A DNA stretch of 64,000 bases from Alopecurus myosuroides (Eukaryota; Streptophyta; Magnoliopsida; Poales; Poaceae): contig CM054060.1 in NCBI GenBank assembly GCA_028641055.1, positions 244,169,540-244,233,539 of the forward strand. Direction: 5' to 3'. Position numbers and translations under genes: made by a program. Below are positions 34,272 through 45,173 of the stretch, one piece after another. The notes under the pieces were generated by a model. The model saw nothing but the letters and a program-made list of their open reading frames with translations. It was not told the DNA's origin and made no database searches. Position 1 is the first letter of the stretch, and each line of letters opens with the position of its first letter.

Positions 34272-35003
34272 TCACCTCATCTGCTGCCTATGGAACTGCA
34301 TCAATTGCAGCTGCTCATCTATCTCTCCCTTTGGGCGTGACCATGGTGCCCTATCAACTTTGAACAAAACAGGCTGCGGCAAAATAACTTCCCGCTCATC
34401 TCCGTCAACAAATAAAACTCTATATACTAAATGATCAGCAGTAGAGTTAGCAGTAACAAAATGATGAGCCTTCATGGAAGCAGGGTTAAGTCTATAAGGA
34501 GCAATCAATTCATCATCAGGATAAACAGGAAGGCCTAGAGAAGTTACTATACGTGTAGCAATAATGCCCCCATAAATGAGTCCTTTAGCAGCTTGGCGGC
34601 GAGCAATGAGAGAACCAAGGTTATACTTCTTGCTATGGTTAAGTGCAGCATTAATAAAAGCAAGGTGATACCTAGAAATGTTGCTAGTGTTCTCCCTACC
34701 AAGGATACTAGTAGCAAGATAATAAGTGAAATATCTGATGGCAGGAAGTTGGATGTTTCTTATCTTCCCGCGCTGGGATGAGCGGCCATCATCATTGGTA
34801 ATTCCTCGATAGAGCTCTAGAAGATCATTGGGTCTCTCCTAAATCTTGTGTGCTGTCCCAGAAGCGTTGATACCTATAATGTTACAAAAAGTCTCCAAGG
34901 GCAAAGAAAAAGTACTATCATATGTCTTAAAAGAAATAGTGGGGCTATATTGTGAGTTATGAAATTAAAGCTCTCACCAAAAGTTTTCCAGAGAGTAGCA
35001 TAC
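34272..35003 (-). pseudogene. ATHILA-type ORF1-like protein, C-terminal part (broken)
   Basis: 34272-34508 encodes APYRLNPASMKAHHFVTANS, LVYRVLFVDGD, ILPQPVLFKVDRAPWSRPK and IDEQLQLMQFHRQQM. This style matches the Arabidopsis retrotransposon ORF-1 (ATHILA-like) proteins that are common in cereal LTR elements with no pol of their own. Upstream, 34509-35003 has stops and frame changes. The N-terminus is at 36606-36838 on the other side of a solo LTR. The function is unknown; it is thought to be gag-related. Confidence 0.6.
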
Positions 35004-36600
35004 TGATAACTAACGTTGGTAGACCCCAAGTGCAAGGTGTGAAGAGTGCAGCATCAAGTTTTCCCTTAGAAAAGAAACCAAGGTTGAATCGACCAGTAGA
35101 AGGACAAGCAATCTCTGAAGGTTGATGCAGCTGAGGTGGCAGGGCGCACTACCGGTTTAGCAGCAACGTGGAACCTACACAGCACAATCAAATCACTTTG
35201 TCCCAACGTAGCAGTAAGGTTGGAAATCTCACCGGTTTTGCTGAACACAAAGAGGTTAAACGTATGGTGTGGAAAACAGTATGAGAACAGTATGAAAGCA
35301 GTAGAAGAAGTACGAAAGCAGTATCAAAGCAGTAGGTGTTTTATCAGTATGAGGAAAATCTTACGGGATCCACAGTTCACTAGTGGTGTCTCTCCGTGAA
35401 AGATAAATAACATGTGTGGTGAACAAATTACAGCTGGTCAATTAACATAAATGAAGGTTGCACCGTAGTGCATATGCAAGACATAAAGATTAGTATGTGA
35501 TTCATGTGGGCATTACAACAAAATACATAGACCGTCATCCAAATGCATTTATGTCTAATAATCCACCCCCCAAATATCATCCGAACAAACGTTGGGCATT
35601 AAGTTGCAAGCAACCGATTATCACAGTAAGCAAAGTATGTAATGTAAACAATGTAAACTAGGTAAAGATCGTTGTTTCTCCCTAATGGCAATATCAGATC
35701 CTCCATCCGCCACATTTCTGTCACTCGGGCATAGATGAAAAGGAGGCATGAACCCACTATCGAGCATAAATACTCCCTCTTTGAGTTACTAGCATCTATT
35801 TGGCCAGAGCATCTACTAATAACGGAGAGCATGCAAGGTCATAAATAACATAAGCATGAAGATAACATGATAAATTGATAATCAGAAGACATAACATTCA
35901 ACATTCATCAGATCCCAGCAAACACAACATGTAGCATTACATAAAGATGATCTTGATCATGTTAGTCAGCTCACAAGATCTAAACATGAGGTACAAAGTG
36001 GAGAGAACAACCATCTAGCTACTGCTATGGACCCGTAGTCCAGGGATGAACTACTCACGCATCACTTCGGAGGAGGGCATGGTGGTGTAGACCCCTCCGG
36101 TGATGAATTCTCCTCCCGTTAGTGTGCCGAGGAGAGCTCCAGAACCCTCACGATCTCGGGATGACGATGACGGAGGCCTCGGGTGTTTCTCGGAAAAAAG
36201 TGGGACATATTTAGGGTTTATGTCTCGGGGGATTAAACAGGCGAAAAGACAAAGGCGATGGAGGCCTGGGGCCCCACACCACCCCCTGTCGCAGCCAAGG
36301 GGGCGCCGCCCTATGGTGTGGGCCCTCTGAGGCCCCCCTCCGGGTCTCTTCGGGACTCCGTGGAACCTTCGGGAATTCTAAGACTTCCGGGCTTCGAATT
36401 TTCCAATTCCGAGAATATTTCCAGAACAAATTTTCTGAAACTAAAAACAACAGAAAACATGGAACTGGCTCTGTGGCATCTTATCAATAGGTTAGTCCGG
36501 AAAATCGATAAAAATGGCATAAAGTGTATAGCAAACATGTGGGAAACAATAAAAAAACAACATGGAACATCAGAAATAAGGATATGTTTATGACATATCA
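35004..36600 (-). mobile_element. Solo LTR, 1597 bp, TSD CATAC
   Basis: Plus strand begins TGATAACTAACG and ends TTATGACATATCA. Perfect 5-bp duplications CATAC lie at 34999-35003 and 36601-36605. It has CTGTTTTC-type T/A-rich and GC-rich halves like the other TGAT-family LTRs but differs in sequence from them. It splits the ORF1-like gene. Confidence 0.88.
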
Positions 36601-36605
36601 CATAC

Positions 36606-36838
36606 TGGAGAACTTCATCCTCCAAGTAGTTGGTTAATTCAACTCTTTCAATCATCATCAAGAAGTCATCCATTAGTTCCGCACTTCTCAAAAATGTAGT
36701 ACATGGGAAGCTAGAAGGATTAGCAATTCGATCACCTCCCGCATCATCGATGTTCGGTGCAATAAGGTCTTCATTATAAGATAGCCTCACTAAGGTGGAC
36801 GAACGTGAGGTCCTTGTTCTTCTAGGAGCATCACTCAT
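36606..36838 (-). pseudogene. ATHILA-type ORF1-like protein, N-terminal part
   Basis: The frame starts MSDAPRRTRTSRSSTLVRLSYNED and continues with APNIDDAGGD, FLRSAELMDDFLMMIERVELTNYL before reaching the solo LTR. Start choice: first Met after stops, and the Ser/Arg-rich then LVRLSY order is typical of this protein family in Triticeae retroelements. It is the 5' piece of 34272-35003. Confidence 0.6.
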
Positions 36839-37012
36839 AAATATTTCTCCAAAGTTATGGTTGTGTATTTCTGAATTTTGTCAACAATCATCACAAAAAT
36901 TGATTTCAAGCAACTATAAGGTGGAAACTACCATAGAGACTTATAGGAGAGCTAAACATGCATCAAAACTATATTATTTCCACTTAAATCAAGCATGCAA
37001 ACTCACATAAGC
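36839..37012 (-). other. Leader remnant of the ORF1 element
   Basis: AT-rich DNA upstream (minus sense) of ORF1. It ends at the poly(A) tail of a LINE, so the rest of the leader, PBS and 5' LTR are missing. Confidence 0.4.
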
Positions 37013-38985
37013 TTTTTTTATAAAGGGCTTTTATTACTTAAATGTTAAGCATTAGACCCGGCCTCTGCATCGTAAAATGCACACAACCGAAATCCAGAAA
37101 AATAAAAAACAAAAGACGAGAAGCCTAAACAAATCAATAAGACGCAGGCTGTCGACTCTATGGAGCTGCTATGCGAAGATCAAGTGGCCATCCATGTGGG
37201 ATAAAAATATCACTCACCACTTTCTCCAGTCGTGCACAAGCCTCCATAAAAAGGCCTCGAAACTCCCCCCGCTGTAATGTGGACAACGAACAGAGAATAC
37301 ATGTGCAGCGGAATAGAACCTGCATGCGAGAAAAAAATTCTCTTTAAAAATCTGTCATTTCTATATAGCCAGAGAGACCATATAACGGATAGTGCTCCAA
37401 CCCTAATAATAGTTTTAAATCTTTTGTCTACCCCATTTAGCCAGTTGCCAAAAATATTCGCAACGGATGTGGGCTGATAAAGATTTGAAGCCATTTGGAT
37501 AGCGGACCATATAGAACGCGCAAATGCACACTCGAAGAATAAGTGTTTAATCGTCTCATCATTAGAACAAGATACACACTTTGAACTTTCGTGCTAATTA
37601 CGTTTGACAAGATTATCTTTCGTGAGTATGACCCCTTTACGAAGATACCACGCGAAGACTTTAATATTCAATGGAACCCTCATAAGCCATACATTCTTAA
37701 AAATATCGACTGGCATATCTGTTTGAATCATAGCTCTATACATGGAATCCACCGAGAACATTCCATTCTTAGTGAGATTCCATCGAAACTCATCCTCTTT
37801 TGGTGTTAAATTGACCAAAGTCAATCTATTAACCAGCGTATTCTAGGACAGAAGCCGTGGACCAATGAGATCTCGTCTGAACGTGACATTAGGAGGTGAT
37901 GTTTGCATGACCGTAGCCAACGTATCTTCCTTACGTTGCGCAATATAATATAGTGCCGGATATTGTTCTCGGAGCATGGTATTTCCCAACCATTTATCCT
38001 CCCAAAACCTTATATGCGATCCATCCTTAATCTTAAATACCCCAAAGCGAAAAAGTGTTTTTTAGTCGCCATTAGGCCGCCCCAAAAGTGTAAGTCGCCT
38101 GGTTTCCACATAACCTGCGAAACTGCTTTTGAGACAATGTATTTTCGTTTAAGGAGCGTTTGCCAGACGCCATGTTCGGATAGTAGTTTGTAGAGCCATT
38201 TACCAAGCAAGGCTGAGTTTTTGACCTGTAATTCATGTATACCCCCCCCCCCCCGATCTTTTGGTCGACAAACTACATCCCACCTGCGAGCCGATGCTTC
38301 TTTTTTTTTCGATGTCCCCTTGCCAAAAAAATATTGATCGAAAATAATCCAACTTTTTCAAGACTCCTTTAGGTAGCTGGAAGAAATATATCATATAAAG
38401 TACCATATTTGAAAGTACTGAATTTATGAGTACGAATCTTCCACCAAGGGACAACAATTTGCCTTTCCAGCTAGCCTCTTCTGCAGACGTTCTTCGATGT
38501 GGCTCCATTCTGCATTAGTCAATCTCGTATAATATATTGGTATACCCAAATACTTAATAGGGAACTGACCTTGCTCACATCCGAATAACTCTGCATACTG
38601 AGCTATAACATCCTGAGCCTCACCATACCAAAACAATTCACTTTTATGGAAGTTGATTTTTAATCCGGATAACTGTTCGAATGCCGAAAGGATTAGTTCA
38701 GGTTCGCAGCCTTCTCCATATTATGTTCCATAAAGAGGGATTGTATCATCTGCATATTGAAGGATAGACAGTCCCCAGTCAACGAGATGTGGAATTACCC
38801 CTTCAATTAGGCCATTCTATTTGGCTCTCTCAATCATGACAGCTAACATGTCAGACACAATATTAAATAATATAGCCGAAAGCAGATCACCTTGCCTTGA
38901 GCCTTTTTTGGTCTGGAAGTAGCGGCCAACATTATCATTGACTTTAATAGCCACGCTACCGCCAGACACATAACTGCGAACCAGG
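37013..38985 (-). pseudogene. LINE ORF2 3' part: end of RT and zf-RVT, 5' truncated
   Basis: The minus strand ends CTTTATAAAAAAAG at 37013, a short poly(A). Moving upstream, broken frames encode IWSLWLYRNDRF (37210-37494), the zf-RVT-like FRWNLTKNGMFSVDSMYRAM...VPLNIKVFAWYLRKGVILTKDNL (37594-37824), LRKRYI-type and GGLMATKKHFF pieces (38010-38210), SLGGRFVLINSVLSNMVLYMI (38233-38508), and FPIKYLGIPIYYTRL (38424-38636). The RT end with SRQGDLLSAILF and ILQYADDT lies near 38740-38930. The sequence switches abruptly to gypsy RNase H near 38985. A C13 run at 38241-38253 lies inside. Confidence 0.85.
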
Positions 38986-39387
38986 GTCACCATAGCAAAG
39001 TATGCGCTTGACGCCTATTTCTTTTGCAATATGCAAGCCATGAAGCAAATCCTCGTATTCTGCCACGTTGTTACTAACATTGAAGTGTATTTGTAATACA
39101 TACTCCATAGTGTCGCCTTTTGCGGATTTTAGCACTACACCAGCTCCAGTGCCTTTTTTCATCTTGGATCTTTCAAAATGCACGACCCAGTAATCCGACT
39201 CCGGCATTGGTGTGTTCTCCGTTGCTTCTGTCCAATCAGCGATGAAATATGCCAACGCTTGGGATTTTATTGCCGTCCAGGGTTGGTACTTAATGTCGAA
39301 CGCAGCTAGCTCAATGCCCCATTTGGCTACTCGGCCTGTTGCGTCCGTATTATTGATGATATCCCCTAGTGGTGCTTTGCTTACCAC
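38986..39387 (-). pseudogene. Gypsy RNase H domains, fragment
   Basis: The frame gives GRVAKWGIELAAFDIKYQP, ALAYFIADWTE and then a second RNase H-like fold (YWVVHFERSKMKKGTGAGVVL, HFNVSNNVAEYEDLLHGLHIAKEIG). This tandem arrangement is typical of plant chromovirus-like or Tat-type gypsy elements that carry an extra RNase H. The chain stops at the LINE junction; integrase is absent. Confidence 0.78.
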
Positions 39388-40700
39388 TGTTATGGAATAT
39401 CCTTGGAAATAATGGTAGAGTTTTCTAGAGCGAAAAACACGCCATATGCCATCTTTTGATAATGTGGATACCTTTGTTTTGACTTGGAGAATACTTCGCT
39501 GACATAATACACTGGGTATTGATCCGGTATGCTTTGTTCGTCCTTCCGCCTTTCCACAATTATCGTTGCACTAATAACTCAGTTTGTCGCTGTAAGATAC
39601 AGTAACATGGGTTCTTCGTCTTTTGGGGATGTCAAAATCAGAGCTTTCATCAAGGTTTCTTTTAACTGGGTTAATGCTTTGTCCGATTATTCTGTCCACT
39701 CAAATTTGTCGGATTTCTTTAACAATTTGTATAATGGCAGAGCTTTGTTTCCTAGCCGGCTTATAAACCTGTTGACTGCGGCTGTAGAATCCGTCAATCT
39801 TTGTACATCTTTTAAGCACGTAGGCTTTGTGATGTTCAAGATTGCCTTGATCTTTTCCGGGTTTACTTCTATTCCTTTATGAGAAACGATAAAACCCAGA
39901 AGTTTTCCTGATGGAACTCCGAATACACACTTTAATGGATTCAACTTCATTTTATAAGTGCGCAAATTTTCGAAAGTTTCTTGTAGATCTTCAAGGAGCG
40001 TATCCTTTTCCGTGGAAACGATGGCAATGTCGTTCACGTAAACGTGTACGTTTTTGCCAATCTGGCTATGCAAACAACGTTGCATGCAACGCTGGTATGT
40101 TGCACCTGCGTTCTTCAGGCCAAAAGGCATGGTTATGTAATAGTATGTTTTGTAGGGTGTTATGAAAGAGGTTTTGATTTGATCTTCTTCTTTCATGCAT
40201 ATTTGATGGTACCCGGAATAAGCATCCAAAAAGCATAAAAGCTCAGAGCCAGCAGTGGCATCTATTATTTGATCGATCCGCGGTAACACGAACCTATCTT
40301 TCGGACACAATTTGTTCAATCCCGTGTAATCTATACACATCCTAAGAATAGTACTATCCTTCTTCGGGACTAATACTGGGTTCGCAGACCAATCAGTATG
40401 TATAACTTCCCGGATAAAGTCAGCTGCTAAAAGCCGGATAATTTCCTTGCCTATAGCCTTCCGTCTTCTTCCGTCGAATCGGCGGAGACCTTGCTTGACG
40501 GGTTTTGATCCTGGAATCACCTTAAGTTGGTGCTCAGCAAGTTCCCTGGGTACACCCGGCATGTCTGCAGGACACCAGGCAAAAATATACCAGTTCTCAC
40601 GGAGGAACTTGACGAGTGTGCTTTCCTATTTGTCGGTCATCCTAGTTCCCACTACGACAAACTTTGAGGGATCTTTCGGATCTAGGATAACATGTCTTGT
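39388..40700 (-). pseudogene. Gypsy reverse transcriptase, broken
   Basis: The best frame is 39687-40562: GVPRELAEHQLKV, RRFDGRRRKAIGKEI, DWSANPVLVPKKD, MCIDYTGLNKLCPKD, FLDAYSGYHQI, FGLKNAGATYQR, then the catalytic box as YVNDIAI. The first catalytic Asp of YVDD is replaced by Asn. After 39687 the frame breaks before the RNase H segment, and a stop lies upstream of 40562. The block follows protease and precedes RNase H as expected for Ty3/gypsy. Confidence 0.88.
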
Positions 40701-41330
40701 ATTCTCCTATGCTTTGAAGCTATCTGTCGGCTTCTGACTTTCTTTTCTTGTCGGCGATACTTCCTTTTTCAACTCTTTCAATTCTTTCTTTGCTATCACT
40801 TGTTCGGCGCAAAGGGCGTTTCCTTTTTCCAACTCGTTTGCCAATTTGAAGTCTCCCGATATGGTGGTTACTCCTCCTTTTGGCCCTGGCATCTTCAGCT
40901 TGTTATAGGTATAACATGATATTGCCATGAATTTGCGAAAGCTGGACGTCCGAGTATTGCATGGTATACACTTTCGAACGGCACCACCTCGAACGAGATT
41001 TTTTGCTGTCGGAAGTGCTCTTTTTCTCCGAAGGTTACGTCTAGGGAAATTTCTCCTAGGGAATGTGCTTGTCTGCCAGGAACAATGTCGTGCAAACGTA
41101 TGTTGCTGTGATTGAGCTGGGTCTCGGATATTCGCAGATGCTTCAGTGTATCTAGGTACATGATGTTGATACTAGATCCTCCATCCATCAGCACTCTTTT
41201 TAGCCTAGTGTTTTGAACAATAGGGCTTACGATTAGAGCTTGTGTGCTAGGTTCTGGGATATTTCCGGGATGATCAGACTGATCCCAGGTGATTGGCGTA
41301 TTTGAATACTTCAAGAATTTGGGAGTTGGT
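40701..41330 (-). pseudogene. Gypsy aspartic protease region
   Basis: 40895-41314 encodes TRLKRVLMDGGSSINIMYLDTL (the DGGS is the usual DxGS active-site loop in this family) and ends in VYHAILGRPAFANSW, a typical protease C-terminal motif. 40707-40928 continues in another frame with KMPGPKGGVTTISGDF and a Lys/Glu-rich linker leading to RT. It is frameshifted within. Confidence 0.8.
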
Positions 41331-44271
41331 GGAACAACCGTGTTTATTTCCCGAAGTGTTCGCTTCGCCTGTTTTGCTGAGGGAGTTGCCGGGAAAGTTA
41401 GGTTACATTCTCCATCAACTCTCGGGAATTTTGGCTCGCCTTTCCGCTACTGTTCCTGGATTTTTTCATCAGTGTCCGATTCACTATCTTCTTTTTCAGC
41501 TTCTGGCTTTTCCTTGGAGAACTTCCTCTTGGAATTCTTCCCCTTGTTCCCGGATCCTGTAATGTCTTTCATGTGCTTATTAAGCCGGCATTGCCCATTG
41601 GTATGGGTAGGTTTCCCAAATTGCGAACGGTGGACACAGTTTTCCGACTTAAGCTTTTCCCACTCTTTCTTTGAGTAGGAGATAGGTTATGTGTTTCTTC
41701 CCTTCCATTTGCTGCCATTATCCTTTCCAAAGGTTAAGTTAACTTCTTTGGGCTTTGGGTGCGCTTCTGATGTAGCTTTTTTTTGGAACGAGGCGTCTTT
41801 TTGGCCTGATCCAAAGCATCTATATTTTCACATCTCGCTCTGATGTCATCTTCGTCCGCTGCGTGCTCATTAGCGGTGGTAAGCATAGATCCAAGATCTT
41901 TGTGCTCCTTTGAACCAAGCATGAATGATACAAGGCCAGGTTTTAATCTATTGATGAAAGCATGCATTGCTTGTACATCACTTACTCCAGAGCAGTTGTT
42001 TTTCATTACTGACCATCTTGAAATAAAGTCGACATAAGACTCGTCTTCAAACTGGATGCAGCGGTTTAGCTGGTTGATGCTCTTGGGGCGTTTGTATGTT
42101 CCCCGAAAGTGCTGAGTGAATACTCTAGCCATATCATCCCAGCTATCCACGGTTCTTGATGGAAGCCCGTTGATCTAATCTCTGGATCATCCAGCAACAT
42201 TAGGGAGAGGTATTTTACCGCCTCTAGATGTGTCCCTTTGTTAATCTGGACGACAGTATAGTAGTCTGAAAGCCATGTATCCGGGTTTGTACTTCCGGTG
42301 TACTTTTGATAAGTTGGACCAACTTTGGCAAAGCCAGAATGTAGATTTTTCTTCGGATCCTGTTAGTGAAACACTTAGATCCAAGTATAGATCATCTCTT
42401 TATGTCTTGTCGGTGTGAACATAATATGTGCCGGCTAAATGGACAGAAGGGGATCTTCTCCTTTCTGGACCATTGTTGCGCGAGTGCGCTTTTCCGGGAT
42501 TATCCCTATTTCGTATGTTATCGTGTCCTTTGGAATAAGGTGGAGTTCTACTCCTTGGCCTTTCTTTGTTCCTAGGAGGAGTACAGGATCTCTCATGCCT
42601 GTGAGGAGTGTCATACCTTCCGGCTTTTTCAGCTGGGTGTCTCGGAGCCAGCATTGCTTTTCTGTCTTTCCGGTTTTGTTCTTCCCGATCGCGGGATTAT
42701 TTCCACCTTTCGGCACATGGGATCCTGTTTTGGATGCTGCATCCTTATGATCTGGGATTTTCTTGTCCTTTCTCGGATCTCCCTTCTTCTCCTTAGAATT
42801 GTCTGAATCTCCAGATTCACCAGGTCCAGATGCTCCAGCGGCGCATGTAGCAGTTTTGCAAAGGGCCGAGTCGTCATGCAACTTCCCATATCTTGCCTTC
42901 CCTCACTGTTGTTGTTGCAATGCCTTTCCTAAGAGAGCATACACCCCTTGAAGCTTTTCTTCGTTGGAGTATAGATCATCGTTGAGGATGACGAACGCGG
43001 CCTCCGCGTTTTCGGCTGCGGTTTTGTATATGTGTTTGCCCTTGGCATCAGTGTAGTTTACTTGTCTTTGCCAAGAAGGGTTTTGGAACCGTTATTTTGG
43101 TGGCAGCACATCCGGCTTTGCGATTCTGGGTAACCGTGTATGTTTTATGCCAGATCTATTTCTTCTTTCGTACTCCTCTATTTCTTCCTGCTGCAACTTA
43201 ATGCTAGCCTGGGTTTTTAAGAGGTTTTCCCGAGTTCAGAATAGATGTTGCTGCTGCCGCTGTAGAGCTTGTCTCCTGGCTTCCAGCACTTCAGGGGGTT
43301 CGTCACGTCCCACTGTAGTTTGAATTAACTCGAGTTCGTCCTGTTCTGGCATTAGTGGGACAGGGATTTCCTTACTTTTCTTCTCCGCAGGTGTGACTCC
43401 GCTTGCTCCTCCTACTTCCAGGTTTTGGCTAGCAATATCAGCCAACTTTTTCTTCTGGAGTTTATACTGGAGTTTCTTGGCAGTCTTCTTTTTCTTCTTG
43501 GAAGATTGAGGTTTTTTACCAGGTTCATCCTCTGTCAATTCCTTGACATCGGGATAAATTGGACTGGTTTCACCGTCCTCTCTTTCCTCATCTGGCGGAG
43601 GTGTTTTGGGGTCTTCATCATCTCCTGCATCTGTGTTTTCAGCCGGTCTTGCCATAAGCACTTCATGGAAGCCCCCTGCATAGATTTGACCTTTCTCTCG
43701 AAAGCATCTTCATCTTCGTCCTCGAAATCTAGGTCTTCAGATCCAGGTTCCGACTCTAATCTTGCCTCTAGGGAAGCTAACACAGCGTCGGCTTCCGAGT
43801 TCATCGTCTCATTGACGGGTGTCGGGTCTTCCACTTGAACTATGGGATTGTTTTCATCTGCCTCTTCCACGGGATTGCTTTCATCCGTGTTTTCAGCGAC
43901 CTCGGGCTGCACCATGCCAATAATGTGAGATCTGATTGCGGGCATCTCCAAAGAGGCGGCAATTTCAGCAGGGTATTGGCGATCTGAACAAAATCCGGTA
44001 TCATAGTTTTCTTCAACTGGGTATAGGGCGGGTGGGATAAATTTGCTTCCACCACAGAATCCTATTGCCTCTGTAGTTAATCCGATAAAGATGTTTGCAG
44101 ATCCAATCGGTAGAATGCATGCACTTACCAGATGATTTCGTGTTGGCATGTACGATCTGTTGTCGAGGAAGCGCCCAACGTCGTTGTCGAATTCCAAGCT
44201 TCCGACAGTTATGGTACTGCCGATTCCGCCGAGTATCCCCGATCGAAACATAACGTCTGACGTCGCTGGTC
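41331..44271 (-). pseudogene. Gypsy gag polyprotein, multiply broken
   Basis: The core gag domain is at 41734-42150: MARVFTQHFRGTYKRPKSIN, YVDFISRWSVMKNNCSGV, AMHAFINRLKPGL. Upstream segments are 42400-42881 (Lys/Glu-rich, charged), 43236-43661 (PPPDEERED, KKKKKTAKKLQ) and 43535-44271 (acidic EDEDEDAFERK). These lie in several frames. Start codon is uncertain; the coding region begins soon after the PBS. Basic and acidic low-complexity tracts are usual in Tat-like gag proteins. Confidence 0.72.
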
Positions 44272-44288
44272 CCACGGTGGGCGCCAAC
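44272..44288 (-). promoter_or_regulatory. Primer binding site of the 39-44.8 kb gypsy element
   Basis: The minus strand reads TTGGCGCCCACCGTGGG right after the LTR end, a PBS widely seen in cereal gypsy families. Confidence 0.75.
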
Positions 44289-44834
44289 TGTCGAGACATC
44301 ATAGTAGAGTTCATAGACGGGGGTGCCATGAGACTATTGGTGGGGATGTGGGGGGACGTGGTAGTACGACAACCAGGAAACCCAAATTTACCCAGGTTCG
44401 ATACGTCGTAACTAGGCGGCGTTCCTACTCCTGCAATCTCACTAAATCAGGGCTGAAGCCTGAAGTATACAAAGTACAATGTGAGTCGGGTTTCGCTAAC
44501 TCGACGAGGATCAACTTCTCGGCGAGTTGGCTTCTAGCAAATTCATTGTTCTTTGTTCTCTCCCGTCCGGCTTTATATAGATAGCCGGGTTACGGCTTAC
44601 AAAAAGGAAACCTAGAAGACTAGGGAAAGTATCTAACTTGGAAAGCAAGGAATCCGTCTTCTTCTCCAAGCCGCACCACTTTGGGCCGTGGTCCGGGTTC
44701 TTCTAGAATCCGTCTTCTGCGCGTCAGGTTACTGGGCCGCCTAATGGACTGTGGTCCATTACTAACAGGCCACCCTGGTAATCCGGCTCTTTAGGACAAT
44801 GCCGGATATACCCCTAATCGGTATATATCCGAAA
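44289..44834 (-). mobile_element. 5' LTR of the gypsy element (about 546 bp)
   Basis: It ends (minus sense) with TGTCTCGACA at 44289 next to the PBS. The start near 44834 reads TTTCGGATATATACC, probably altered from TGTCGG. A TATATAAAGC motif near 44571-44580 fits a minus-strand promoter. Flank on the right is GTGAC (44835-44839). The 3' LTR is missing, so the duplication cannot be checked. Confidence 0.65.
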
Positions 44835-45091
44835 GTGACCGAAACCAACGTGGATTGCCAAGCCAGGAGGATTCCACCGCAGGTGCCATCGGCAGGGAGG
44901 TAAAGAAACCCATTAAAGGCCGGGCCAAGGCATTCCCACACCACACGGTCGCAAATGACCGCCATCTTAGTCTCCTGAATGCATACCACCACGGCGTTCA
45001 CAGGGGCCATCACCTAGTAGATAGCCGCCCTACGCACCCCGGAGTTAAGCCCACGCCCATTCCAGATCGCAATGGAAATATCAGGGTTCAT
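44835..45091 (-). pseudogene. LINE ORF2 start: endonuclease domain N-terminus, cut by the gypsy LTR
   Basis: The minus strand reads MNPDISIAIWNGRGLNSGV, an in-frame TAG, then NAVVVCIQETKMAVI with the QETK catalytic motif of exonuclease-endonuclease-phosphatase endonucleases, followed by GGILLAWQS. The gypsy element begins at 44834. The expected rest of ORF2 (about 1000 codons) is absent at this spot. Confidence 0.75.
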
Positions 45092-45173
45092 GTTGTCCAC
45101 ACAAAAACACAAGTTCCGAACTTAAAACAGGAAGAAGGCTAACAACCAGAAAACACTAGATCGCGAGACAGGA

